Below the pieces are notes generated by a model. The model searched no databases and had not been told where the DNA came from. It saw only the letters and a list, made by a program, of their open reading frames with translations. The position numbers and the translations under genes are program-made. From Parafrankia elaeagni (GTDB taxonomy: Bacteria > Actinomycetota > Actinomycetes > Frankiales > Frankiaceae): DNA of 64,000 nucleotides. The stretch's first letter is position 1. The number at the start of each line of letters is the position of its first letter. Below, one piece after another: positions 16,501-24,638 of the stretch. The DNA lies in the NCBI RefSeq assembly GCF_000374165.1, contig NZ_KB893727.1, positions 1 through 64,000 on the forward strand. Reading direction: 5' to 3'.

Positions 16501-17787
16501 ATGCCTGGCAACCCCCCGCAACCGAGCGGGCCCGCGGCGGCGGGACGGACCCGGGTGCTGGTGGCGCCGGACTCGTTCAAGGGATCGCTCCCCGCGGCCG
16601 AGGCGGCGGCCGCGATCGCGGCCGGCTGGTCGTCGGCGAGGCCCGCGGACATGGTCGTCGCCCTTCCCGTCGCCGACGGCGGCGAGGGCACTCTGGACGC
16701 CTTCGCCGCCGCCGTCCCGGCTGCCCGCCGCCACACCCGGGCGGTGACCGGGCCGGACGGGCGCCGCGTCGCGGCCGCGGCCTGGCTCGCCCTGCCTGAC
16801 GGCGTGGCGCTGGTCGAACTGGCACAGTCCAGTGGCCTGCCGCTGATGGCGGGTCCGGATCCGCTGCGCGCCCAGTGCACCGGGCTGGGTGAGATGATCG
16901 CCGACGCCGCGGACGCGGGGTCCCGCCAGATCCTGGTGGCGCTGGGCGGGTCGGCGTCCACCGACGGCGGGACGGGTCTGCTGACAGCGCTGGGTGCCCG
17001 TTTCCTCGACGCGGCGGGCCGGCCGATCGCCCCCGGTGGGGGTTCGCTCGTCGAGCTGGCCGAGGTCGACCTGACCGGGCTGCGCCGGCCTCCCCCGGGG
17101 GGCGTGCGCTGCCTGGTGGACGTCGACGCGCCGCTGCTGGGGCCCACCGGCGCCGCGGCGGTCTTCGGCCCGCAGAAGGGCGCCGGAGCGGCTGAGATCG
17201 CGCGCCTCGAGGCGGGTCTGGCCCGGCTCGCCGAGCTGCTCGGACGGGCCGGTGGGCGGGCGGGCGCGGCCGTACTGCCGGGGGCGGGGGCGGCGGGAGG
17301 CTGTGCCTTCGGGCTGGCCGCCGCCTTCGGGGCGGAGCTGGTGCCGGGGGCGGCCACGGTCGCGGCGCACGCCGGGCTGCCGGCCGCCCTCGCGCGGGCC
17401 GATCTGGTGGTCACCGGCGAGGGCCGGTTCGACCGGACGTCCCTGTCGGGGAAGGTGGTGGGCGAGGTGCTGGCGCTCGCCGCGCGGGCAGGGGTTCCCG
17501 TCCTGCTGGTCGCGGGCCGGTTCGGCGCGCCTGCGCCGGCCGGGGTGGCTGGCGCGGTGGCGCTGGCCGACCTGGCCGGCGGTGCGGCGGAGGCGATGGC
17601 CCGCCCGGCGCACTGGCTTCGACAGGCCGGTGCCAGCCTGGGTCAGGCGTCGGCCACGTCGGCCACGTCGGCCACGTCGGCGACGGCGGCCGCGGTGTCG
17701 CCGGCGGCCGCGGTGTCGCCGGCTCGTCCGACCAGCCGCTCGCAGCCCGCGACACCGCGGGGGCCATCCGCGACGATCACGTCGTAG
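16501..17787 (+). CDS. glycerate 2-kinase, type 1 (GlxK/GckA-like)
   Basis: A 428-residue cytosolic kinase that phosphorylates D-glycerate to enter glycolysis. Motifs of the family are present: VLVAPDSFKGSLPA at the start, PVADGGEGTLDAF, the glycine-rich ALGGSASTDGGTGLL, and VVTGEGRFDRTSLSGK. The first 380 residues match the usual length. The C-terminal 45 residues are a low-complexity Ser/Ala/Thr tail made of 9- and 18-bp DNA repeats, and this tail overlaps the 3' end of the convergent gene by 145 bp. An operator sits directly upstream. Glycerate arises in sugar-acid breakdown, which fits the pectin locus. Confidence 0.88.
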   Translation: MPGNPPQPSGPAAAGRTRVLVAPDSFKGSLPAAEAAAAIAAGWSSARPADMVVALPVADGGEGTLDAFAAAVPAARRHTRAVTGPDGRRVAAAAWLALPDGVALVELAQSSGLPLMAGPDPLRAQCTGLGEMIADAADAGSRQILVALGGSASTDGGTGLLTALGARFLDAAGRPIAPGGGSLVELAEVDLTGLRRPPPGGVRCLVDVDAPLLGPTGAAAVFGPQKGAGAAEIARLEAGLARLAELLGRAGGRAGAAVLPGAGAAGGCAFGLAAAFGAELVPGAATVAAHAGLPAALARADLVVTGEGRFDRTSLSGKVVGEVLALAARAGVPVLLVAGRFGAPAPAGVAGAVALADLAGGAAEAMARPAHWLRQAGASLGQASATSATSATSATAAAVSPAAAVSPARPTSRSQPATPRGPSATITS

Positions 17788-18758
17788 CTCAGGGTGAGAG
17801 TCCCGCCGGGGGCCAGCTCGTGTTCGACGTCGTAGAACGGCGCCGGGCACACGGCGGCGAACACACCCGTGCGCACGAACCACTTCGTCGGATGGCAGTG
17901 GTTCGACGTGTGGTCGACGAACACCACGGTGGACGCCGTCCCCGCGCCGTCGTGCCGGCCGACGTAGCCGAGCCAGGGCCCCTGCCAGCCCATTCTCTCG
18001 TCGCCGCCGGTCCCGTCCGGAGTGACGACGACGCCGTCGGAGAAGGAGCGCGGTCCACGCCAGAACAGGCCGCTGTAGCCGGCCGCCTCGCGCCCTTTGG
18101 TCGTCGGGCTGCCGAAGGCCAGCGGTGTCGCACTGGTGCTGCGCATCGCGGTGGAGTACGTCAGCTGCCAGGCCCCCAGGTCGGGATGTGCCCGCACCGT
18201 GAACGCACGCCGCTCGGCAATGATCACGTCGCCGCCCTGTGTGATCCACTCCAGGTCCTCGACGACGTCCACGACGTCGACCTGCCCGGTGACGGCCGGC
18301 TCGGTGGTGACGGCCAGCCGGCCGAATCGGACGTGGTTCTGCGTGCCGTTGTTGTCGAGCTGGCGGTAGCCCTCGCCGCGCAGGTAGGTGCGGCCGCCCC
18401 AGAAGTTCTCCGTGCCCACGTGGGACAGTGCCCACGAGATCCCCTTGTGCCAGGTGTGGTCATGCGGCCGGTAGAGGCTGACCAGGGCACCGTCCAGGGT
18501 GCGTAACGGGTGGAAGTAGGGCCGCGGGGACTCCAGCCGCGGCTCCCAGGGCCGGTACACGTACCGGAGGATCTCGGTGCCGCGCCACCGCACCGTCACC
18601 GCCCGGTCCAGATCGTGGTGCAGGCTCAGTCCGGGGGCCGCGGGTTCGACGCCGCCGGGCCCGGCGACCTTGCCCAGCTCCAGCTCGCCCGCCGGCTCCA
18701 GCTCGCTTTCCGGCTCCAGCCCACCCGCCGGCTCTCTCGGTGTTTCTGTCTCTCGCAC
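17643..18758 (-). CDS. DUF6807 (PmoA-like) sugar-locus protein
   Basis: About 371 residues. The core (LSLHHDLDRAVTVRWRGTEI, then LYRPHDHTWHKGISWALSHV, and GFWGGRTYLRGEGY-like text) is typical of PmoA/DUF6807 proteins common in polysaccharide loci. The GTG at 18758 follows AAAGGAACG; a GTG at 18797 lacks a ribosome site. The N-terminus is a Glu/Pro-rich linker and the C-terminus a VADVADVADVADA repeat that lies antisense to the glycerate kinase tail. It is the last gene of the minus-strand run from the LacI gene at 22290. The enzyme role is unknown; a beta-sandwich lyase or epimerase-like sugar protein is plausible. Confidence 0.75.
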   Translation of the reverse strand: MRETETPREPAGGLEPESELEPAGELELGKVAGPGGVEPAAPGLSLHHDLDRAVTVRWRGTEILRYVYRPWEPRLESPRPYFHPLRTLDGALVSLYRPHDHTWHKGISWALSHVGTENFWGGRTYLRGEGYRQLDNNGTQNHVRFGRLAVTTEPAVTGQVDVVDVVEDLEWITQGGDVIIAERRAFTVRAHPDLGAWQLTYSTAMRSTSATPLAFGSPTTKGREAAGYSGLFWRGPRSFSDGVVVTPDGTGGDERMGWQGPWLGYVGRHDGAGTASTVVFVDHTSNHCHPTKWFVRTGVFAAVCPAPFYDVEHELAPGGTLTLSYDVIVADGPRGVAGCERLVGRAGDTAAAGDTAAAVADVADVADVADA

Positions 18759-18815
18759 GGCTTCGCGTTCCTTTCGCTGCGGGTGGACGTCCGCCACCGC
18801 TGACGGCTCTGCCGC

Positions 18816-19988
18816 TCAGGGCCGGACGAGCTCGTCGGGGCGGGGGAAACGCGGGCCGTCCGTGACGGGCCAGCGCGGGTCGACGGTGAGGACGGCGGGC
18901 TGCTCGGCGGTGAGCAGCACCGTGTCCTCGATCTTGTTCCCGGGGGCGGTCGGATTCCAGGCGAACGCCTGGTCGACGGCGACGACGTCGGTGCCGCCGG
19001 GGGCCGCGCGGGGGTCGCGGCCGTGGTAGCCGGCGGCACCGCCCTGATGGTGGCGCCTCCACTCGTCCGGCTCGAACCCGGCCGCGCCGTAGGCGGCGGA
19101 GGCCTCTGTGAGGACGTCCGCCAGGGTCCGTCCGGGCGTGGTCGCCTGGAAGAACGCCTCCTCGACGGCCCGGATGCGGGCCGCGGTGGCGCGTTCGGCC
19201 GCCGTGGGCGGGGTGAAACGCACCCAGCGGGTGAGGTTCGCGATCAGACCCGCCCGCCGGCCGCAGACGACGACCATCGCCCGGCCGCCGAGAGGCGCGT
19301 CGGTGGGGAGCGGGTGGCGGTGGGCCGCGCGGGAGGCACCGCCGACGAGCACGGTGAGCGGGTCGGTTCCGCGTGCCGCGAGGGCTGCCGCGACCCGCGC
19401 CGCGAGCGCGCGTTCGGTCTCGTCGGGCCGGGTGGTGGTCAGGGTGTCGGTGAGCACCTCGGCGCAGTCCCGGCCGAGACCGGCGAAGCGCGCGGCTTCG
19501 GCCGGGAGCAGGCTCGCGCGGGCCTGGCGCAGTGGGCCGGCGAGCATCGACTCGTCGACGGCGCCGGGTGGGACGGCGGTGGCGAGTGGCTCGTGCCAGG
19601 GCAGCGCGGCCACGGGCAGCTCCGGGGGCAGCTCCTCCGCCGCGAGCCGGTCGCGCTCGTTGGCCGTGGTCACGACCAGGTCGCCGGTGCGGTCCACGAC
19701 GACCCACACGACCGGGTCGCCGGCGAGGCCGACGTGGGTGCGGGCGCCGTCGAGGTACCACGAGACGGCGGTGTGCGAGCGCAGGACGACCGCCTCCGCC
19801 TGCGCGGCGTCCAGCACCGCCAGCACCCGCGTGCGCTTGGTGGCGCGGTCGACCGCGGACGGCCCGCTCCCGGCGGCCCTCGCCGGACCCGCGGCCCTCG
19901 CAGCACCCACGACTCTCACCGGACCCGCGGCCCTTGCGGCGTCGGCGGCCCTTGCGGCGTCGGCGGCCGTCGCGGCGTCGGCGCTCAT
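18816..19988 (-). CDS. degenerate M24-family (aminopeptidase P-fold) protein
   Basis: A 390-residue protein with a creatinase/Xaa-Pro N-domain and a pita-bread C-domain. The ATG at 19988 overlaps the previous stop (ATGA). Metal-binding motifs look eroded: the region normally reading DlG has VVVCGRRAG, the SDxTR Asp is Asn (IANLTR), while the late Glu in KIEDTVLL remains. So ordinary dinuclear peptidase chemistry is unlikely. The N-terminus has Ala/Asp repeats (ADAARAADAARAAG) from 18-bp DNA repeats. Such M24 homologues occur beside DUF6807 and Gfo/Idh genes in carbohydrate loci; their substrate is unknown. Confidence 0.75.
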   Translation of the reverse strand: MSADAATAADAARAADAARAAGPVRVVGAARAAGPARAAGSGPSAVDRATKRTRVLAVLDAAQAEAVVLRSHTAVSWYLDGARTHVGLAGDPVVWVVVDRTGDLVVTTANERDRLAAEELPPELPVAALPWHEPLATAVPPGAVDESMLAGPLRQARASLLPAEAARFAGLGRDCAEVLTDTLTTTRPDETERALAARVAAALAARGTDPLTVLVGGASRAAHRHPLPTDAPLGGRAMVVVCGRRAGLIANLTRWVRFTPPTAAERATAARIRAVEEAFFQATTPGRTLADVLTEASAAYGAAGFEPDEWRRHHQGGAAGYHGRDPRAAPGGTDVVAVDQAFAWNPTAPGNKIEDTVLLTAEQPAVLTVDPRWPVTDGPRFPRPDELVRP

Positions 19989-21112
19989 CGCGCCGGCTCC
20001 CGGGCCCACGGCGCCCCGACCGCCGCGAAGCCGTGCCCCCGCACGGCGACCTGGTCGATCCAGCGGTCGACACCGTCGACGACGGGATGGCGTCCGGACT
20101 CGTCGTCCACCCAGCGCACATACCGGTCCGGGATGGGCGCCGGGTCGGGCGCCGTCCGGACGGCTTCGAGCACCGCGGTGAACGCGCCGGTGTCGACCAG
20201 CGGGCTGCGCAACGGGCCCGAGTGCGCCCGCGCGTCGAGAAGATCGAGGAGCAGGTCGGTGCGGCCGTGCTTCTCGGTGACCGGCGGACGTCCGTCGATC
20301 TCGATACGGACCGTGTCCAGCGTGTAGTGGAAGTCGATGCGGCCCCGTTCACCGAACACGGACACCACCGGCTGGCCCGGCCATTCGGCGCACAGGGTGA
20401 GGCCGAGGGCGATGCGCGGCCCGGTGGTGGTCGTGACGACGACGCTGGAGGTGTCGTCGGCTTCGATCGCGTTCGCGCGGTGCAGCTCGACCCGCACCGC
20501 GCGGACGTCCTCGGCGCGGCAGGCGCCGGCGAGACGCAGCGCGGTCGCGGTGGCGTGCGCGAGCGGGTTCGTGACGACACCGTCGACGACGGGGACTCCG
20601 TCCAGGACCCGCCGCCCCGCCCAGGGCGAACGCTGCCAGTACCGGGTGTCACGCAGCCAGGTGCCTGCCCCGCCGAGGTGCGTGACGGCTCCGACGGCGC
20701 CGTCCGCGACGAGGTCGCGGACGCGCTCGATCGCGTGCGAGCCGAGGCTCTGGAAGGCGACCTGGCAGCGGCGGCCGGTCGCGCGCTCCGTGTCGAGGAG
20801 GGCACGGAAACCGGCCGCGGTCGCGGTGGGCGGCTTCTCCAGAAGCACGTCGACGCCGGCTGTCATGAGCGCGGTCGCGAGCGGGGCGTGGGTGTGGATG
20901 GGGGTGCACAGGATCGCGACGTCGGGTGCCGCCCCGGCGGCGAGGAGGTCGTCGACGCCGGCGAACCACGGCCGTTCCGTCCGGGGGCGGTTCGGGTCGA
21001 CGACGGCGGCGAAGGTCAGGACGCCCTGCGCCTCGAACTGTTCGAGGCGGGCGGTGTGACTGCGCCCGTGTCCGTGGGCGCCGACGAGAGCGACGGTCGG
21101 TCGGTGGCTCAC
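19985..21112 (-). CDS. Gfo/Idh/MocA-family oxidoreductase
   Basis: A 375-residue NAD(P)-dependent sugar dehydrogenase. The Rossmann start is VALVGAHGHGRSHTARL, and LLEKPPTATAAGF holds the catalytic-lysine EKP motif. The GTG at 21112 overlaps the TGA of the LacI gene (GTGA). It lies in a run LacI - Gfo/Idh - M24 - DUF6807, each overlapping the next or separated by few bases, so it is one transcript. It probably oxidises or reduces a sugar or uronic acid derivative from pectin; the substrate cannot be named. Confidence 0.85.
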   Translation of the reverse strand: MSHRPTVALVGAHGHGRSHTARLEQFEAQGVLTFAAVVDPNRPRTERPWFAGVDDLLAAGAAPDVAILCTPIHTHAPLATALMTAGVDVLLEKPPTATAAGFRALLDTERATGRRCQVAFQSLGSHAIERVRDLVADGAVGAVTHLGGAGTWLRDTRYWQRSPWAGRRVLDGVPVVDGVVTNPLAHATATALRLAGACRAEDVRAVRVELHRANAIEADDTSSVVVTTTTGPRIALGLTLCAEWPGQPVVSVFGERGRIDFHYTLDTVRIEIDGRPPVTEKHGRTDLLLDLLDARAHSGPLRSPLVDTGAFTAVLEAVRTAPDPAPIPDRYVRWVDDESGRHPVVDGVDRWIDQVAVRGHGFAAVGAPWAREPAR

Positions 21113-22290
21113 GCCCGCACCCCCGCGGTGCTCGCCCGGACGACGATCTCGGGCCGGTGCAGGAACGGTGCCGTCGGGACGGTTCCGTGGATCGCCTCGT
21201 GCAGCAGGTTCCAGGCCTGCGCGCCCAGTTCCAGCTGCGCGACCGCGACGGTTGTCAGCGGCGGCGTCGCATAGGCGGCGAAGGGGATGTCGTCGAAACC
21301 GGCCACGGAGACCTCGCCCGGCACGTCGACGCCGCTCTCCCGCAGCCCGGTCAGGAGGCCGAACGCGACCAGGTCGTTGAAGGCCAGCGCGGCGGTGCAC
21401 CGGGAGGCGAGGAAGTCGGGGGCGACGCGGTGCCCGTCCTCGATCCGCGCGCCCGTCGGCAGGATCGTGAACTCGACGTCGGCGGAGGCTGCGAGCACCG
21501 GGCCGAACCCTTCGCGGCGCAGCGCGTCGGAGGTCGATCCCGCGGGCCCGGCGAGGTAGGCGATCCGCCGATGTCCGAGGGAGACGAGATGCTCGGCGAG
21601 CGCCTGGGAGCCCGCGGCGTAGTCGACGACGACGGTGGGGACGCCCGGGTCCGAGGCGCGGCGGTTGACGAGGACGACGGGTTCGAGCCGGGGCAGCAGG
21701 GTCCGTAACACGTCGTCGGGCATGCGGGGGGCGCAGAACACGAGCGCGTCGCAGCGGCGGCGGGCCTCGGCCGCCACGTCGCTCTCGACCTCGGCGTGTT
21801 CCTCGGTGTCCGCGACCAGCACCCGGTAGCCGCTCGTCGCGGCCGCCCGGGTGACGCCGCGCAGCACGGACTGGAACATGGGGTTCTCCAGATCGGGGAC
21901 GACGACGGCGACCGTCTGGGTGCTGCCCAGCGAGAGGCTGCGGGCGAGGGTGCTCGGGTGGTACTCAAGCAGGGCGATCGCGGCGGAGACCCGTTCGGCG
22001 ATCTCCGGCGCGACCGTCGACAGCCCGTTGACCACCCGCGAGACCGTGGCCCGGGAGACCCCGGCCAGCTCGGCGACATCGGAGATCGTCGCCGGTCTGC
22101 GTGCCGGCCGTGGCGACGAGTCCTCCGGTCTCGCCACGGACGCGTCGCCGCCGGGTGGCTCCACGCCGGACTCCACGCCGGGCGGCGCGTTTCCGGGCGG
22201 CTCGTTCTTCAGGGGCCCGGATGCCTCGTCCGCGGCCGGCGGGACTCCGACCGGGGTCTTCGAAAGTGGCCGGACGACAGTCAACCTCAC
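21109..22290 (-). CDS. LacI-family transcription regulator 1
   Basis: About 393 residues. After a 60-residue Pro/Gly-rich leader comes the LacI headpiece (ATISDVAELAGVSRATVSRV) with the hinge PSTLARSLSLGSTQTVAVVV, then a periplasmic-binding-like sugar domain with VAGFDDIPFAAYATPPLTTV near the end. The start is uncertain: GTG at 22290 or 22326; the long leader is unusual for the family, which starts a few residues before the headpiece. It is the first gene of its operon and lies 98 bases from a matching operator (22388-22401), so autoregulation is likely. Ligand probably a pectin-derived uronate. Confidence 0.9.
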   Translation of the reverse strand: MRLTVVRPLSKTPVGVPPAADEASGPLKNEPPGNAPPGVESGVEPPGGDASVARPEDSSPRPARRPATISDVAELAGVSRATVSRVVNGLSTVAPEIAERVSAAIALLEYHPSTLARSLSLGSTQTVAVVVPDLENPMFQSVLRGVTRAAATSGYRVLVADTEEHAEVESDVAAEARRRCDALVFCAPRMPDDVLRTLLPRLEPVVLVNRRASDPGVPTVVVDYAAGSQALAEHLVSLGHRRIAYLAGPAGSTSDALRREGFGPVLAASADVEFTILPTGARIEDGHRVAPDFLASRCTAALAFNDLVAFGLLTGLRESGVDVPGEVSVAGFDDIPFAAYATPPLTTVAVAQLELGAQAWNLLHEAIHGTVPTAPFLHRPEIVVRASTAGVRA

Positions 22291-22387
22291 TCCGTTCCGT
22301 CGAGGGGGACGCGAGCTCGCGCACACCCACGCCCGCCACCGGGCCTCGCGGCTCTCCGGGTGCGGGCAACCTGCACCCTCTCAGTAC

Positions 22388-22401
22388 GGTAACCGCTTAC
22401 C
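22388..22401. promoter_or_regulatory. LacI-type operator before regulator 1
   Basis: GGTAACCGCTTACC, an inverted repeat with central CG, in the 300-bp divergent region between the LacI gene (minus) and the uronate dehydrogenase gene (plus). Confidence 0.75.
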
Positions 22402-22453
22402 CGATTGCTATCGAGCACTTTGACAGTTCGAGGCAACGCAGTAGAGTCCAGTT

Positions 22454-22469
22454 CGGAAACCGGTTTCCG
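22454..22469. promoter_or_regulatory. LacI-type operator before the dehydrogenase operon
   Basis: CGGAAACCGGTTTCCG is a perfect 16-bp palindrome, 122 bases before the ATG at 22591 and 53 bases from the site at 22388. Two sites in one divergent region permit looping or joint control. Confidence 0.85.
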
Positions 22470-22590
22470 AGCGTACTCCCCCGATGGAACCGACGCCATG
22501 GAACCGACGCCGGCCGCAGGCCACAACCGACACCCGACGGGCCGGCCCCGGACAGGCCGCACACCTGGCGGCGTGGGCAGGGAGGACGGA

Positions 22591-23610
22591 ATGCGCATCA
22601 TCGTCACAGGCGGCTCGGGCCGCCTCGGCCGCAGCGTCGTCGCGGGGCTCGCCGCTGCCGGTCACACGGTGACGAGCATCGACCGGGCCCGCGCCCCTGT
22701 TCCGCCCGACGTCGACCAGATCGAGCGGGCCGAGCAGGCCGAGCAGGCCGAGCGGGCCGAGCGGGCCGAGCACGTCGAGCACGTCGAGGCCGATCTCCTC
22801 GACGCCGACGCCACGGCGGCGCTGTTCAGCCGGACCGGGCCCGACGCGGTCATCCACCTGGCCGGGATCGCCGTTCCCTTCAGCCGGCCGGAACGCGAGA
22901 TCCTGCTGACGAACACGGCCCTCGCCTGGACCGTCCTGGAGGCGGCGGTGGCCGCCGGCGCCGGGCGCGTGCTCGTCGCGAGCAGCCCGACCCCGGTCGG
23001 CTACGGCGCGCCGGCGGGCTGGCAGCCCGACTACCTGCCGATCGACGAACGGCACGCACTCGCCCCGTGGCACGCCTACGCGCTGTCGAAGGTCGTCGTG
23101 GAGGAGACCGTGCGGACGTTCGTGCGCACGCGGGGAGCGACGACCAGGTTCGGCGTCTTCCGCCCGTGTTTCGTGATCTCGCCCGAGGAGTGGGAGGGAG
23201 CACCGACCCAGCAGGGCCACACCCTGGTCGACCGGCTCGCCGACCCCGGCCTGGCGGCGGTGAGCCTGTTCAACTACGTCGACGCCCGCGACGTCGCCGC
23301 CTTCGTCGTCGCCTGGCTGGAACGCGCGGAGGACGTCCCGAACGGCACCTGCTTCTTCATCGGGGCGGACGACGCCCTCGCGACCGAACCGCTGGCATCG
23401 CTCATTCCCCGCCACCTGCCCGGCTCGGAGCCGATCGCCGGCCGGCTCACCGGTCGGCAGCCGGCGTTCAGCAACCGGCTCGCCCGCGACCTGCTCGGCT
23501 GGCACCCGGCCTGGTCGTGGCGCACGGCGCTGGCAGACCCGCTCCGCGACGAGCTCGCGGCGCGTATCGGCGGCCACCCCCGGCCCCCCGCGAAGGAGAG
23601 TGTCCGTTGA
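22591..23610 (+). CDS. NAD-dependent epimerase/dehydratase, uronate dehydrogenase candidate
   Basis: A 339-residue short-chain dehydrogenase of the extended type. It starts MRIIVTGGSGRLGRSVVAGL with the NAD-binding glycine motif; Ser/Tyr/Lys catalysis is carried by VASSPT and WHAYALSKVV (YxxxK). GGGAGGACGGA precedes the ATG. Residues 45-65 hold a Glu/Ala repeat (EQAEQAERAERAEHVEHV) from 9-bp DNA repeats, an insertion loop. The gene is first in an operon with KdgD- and enolase-superfamily dehydratases, which fits uronate dehydrogenase (D-galacturonate to galactaro-lactone, first step of the oxidative route). A simple sugar epimerase is the alternative. Confidence 0.75.
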   Translation: MRIIVTGGSGRLGRSVVAGLAAAGHTVTSIDRARAPVPPDVDQIERAEQAEQAERAERAEHVEHVEADLLDADATAALFSRTGPDAVIHLAGIAVPFSRPEREILLTNTALAWTVLEAAVAAGAGRVLVASSPTPVGYGAPAGWQPDYLPIDERHALAPWHAYALSKVVVEETVRTFVRTRGATTRFGVFRPCFVISPEEWEGAPTQQGHTLVDRLADPGLAAVSLFNYVDARDVAAFVVAWLERAEDVPNGTCFFIGADDALATEPLASLIPRHLPGSEPIAGRLTGRQPAFSNRLARDLLGWHPAWSWRTALADPLRDELAARIGGHPRPPAKESVR

Positions 23611-24638
23611 CCAACCCTGTCGCCTTCGACGGCATCCTGTTCTTCCCCGTCACCCCGTTCGACGCCGCCGGCGCCGTCGCTCTCGACGTCTTCGAGTCGC
23701 ACCTGGCGGCCCGGCTGCCCTTCGGCCCGGGCGCGGTGTTCCCCGCCTGCGGCACCGGGGAGCTGCACGCCCTGTCGGCCGCCGAGGCGGGCGCCGTCGT
23801 GCGGCGGGCTGTCGACGTCGTCGCGGGCAGCATCCCCGTGGTGGCGGGCACCGGCGGCCCGCTCGGCCTGGCGATCGAGCTGGCCGGCACCGCGGAGCGG
23901 GCCGGCGCCGACGCCCTCCTCGTCCTGCCGCCGTACCTGGTGCAGGGCCCGCAGGCGGGGCTCGTCGCCTACGTGGAGGCCGTGCTCGCGGCGAGCTCCC
24001 TGCCGGTGATCCTCTACCACCGCGGCACGGCCCAGTACTCCCCCGAGACGGTGCGGCGCCTCGCCGCCAACCCGCGGGTCATCGGCTTCAAGGACGGCGT
24101 CGGTGACCTCGCCCGCGCGCAGGAGACCGTGCTCGCGGTCGCCGAGGAGCGCGCCGACGGGTTCGCGTTCTTCAACGGCCTGCTCACCGCCGAGCTCTCG
24201 CAGGCCGCCTACCGCGGCATCGGGATGCCGTTGTACTCCTCGGCGGCGTTCGCGATGGCACCCGAGGTCGCGCTGGCGCACTACGCCGCCTACCGCGCGG
24301 GAGACGAAGGGGCACGCCAGCGCATCCTCACCGTGTTCTACCGGCCGCTGGTCGCGCTGCGCGACGAGGTTCCGGGGTTCGCCGTCTCGCTGATCAAGGC
24401 AGGCCTGCGGCTGCGCGGGCTGGACGTCGGATCCGTCCGCCCGCCGTTCGTGGACCCCACGCCGGAGCAGCTTGACCGACTCGCCCGCATTCTGGACGCC
24501 GGTCTCACCGTCGCGGCCGCGGCCGACACCTCCCACGCCGACACCTCCCACGCCGACAGTGCCCACGCCGGCAGTGCCGCGGCAGCCGGCGGGGACGCTG
24601 CCGAAGCCGGCGGGCTTCGCCCCGAGCTGGTGCCGTGA
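23607..24638 (+). CDS. kdgD: 5-dehydro-4-deoxyglucarate dehydratase (KdgD-like)
   Basis: A 343-residue class I aldolase-fold enzyme of the DapA superfamily. It converts 5-keto-4-deoxyglucarate to 2,5-dioxopentanoate with loss of water and CO2. Visible motifs: GILFFPVTPFDAAGAV, VFPACGTGELHALS, the tyrosine in VILYHRGTAQYSP, the Schiff-base lysine in VIGFKDGVGDL, and FFNGLLTAELSQAAYRGIGM. The TTG start overlaps the previous stop (TTGA) with GAAGGAGAG upstream. The C-terminal 40 residues are a Ser/His/Ala repeat tail (TSHADTSHADSAHAGS). With the dehydrogenase before it and dehydratase after it, it forms the core of galacturonate catabolism. Confidence 0.88.
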   Translation: MTNPVAFDGILFFPVTPFDAAGAVALDVFESHLAARLPFGPGAVFPACGTGELHALSAAEAGAVVRRAVDVVAGSIPVVAGTGGPLGLAIELAGTAERAGADALLVLPPYLVQGPQAGLVAYVEAVLAASSLPVILYHRGTAQYSPETVRRLAANPRVIGFKDGVGDLARAQETVLAVAEERADGFAFFNGLLTAELSQAAYRGIGMPLYSSAAFAMAPEVALAHYAAYRAGDEGARQRILTVFYRPLVALRDEVPGFAVSLIKAGLRLRGLDVGSVRPPFVDPTPEQLDRLARILDAGLTVAAAADTSHADTSHADSAHAGSAAAAGGDAAEAGGLRPELVP

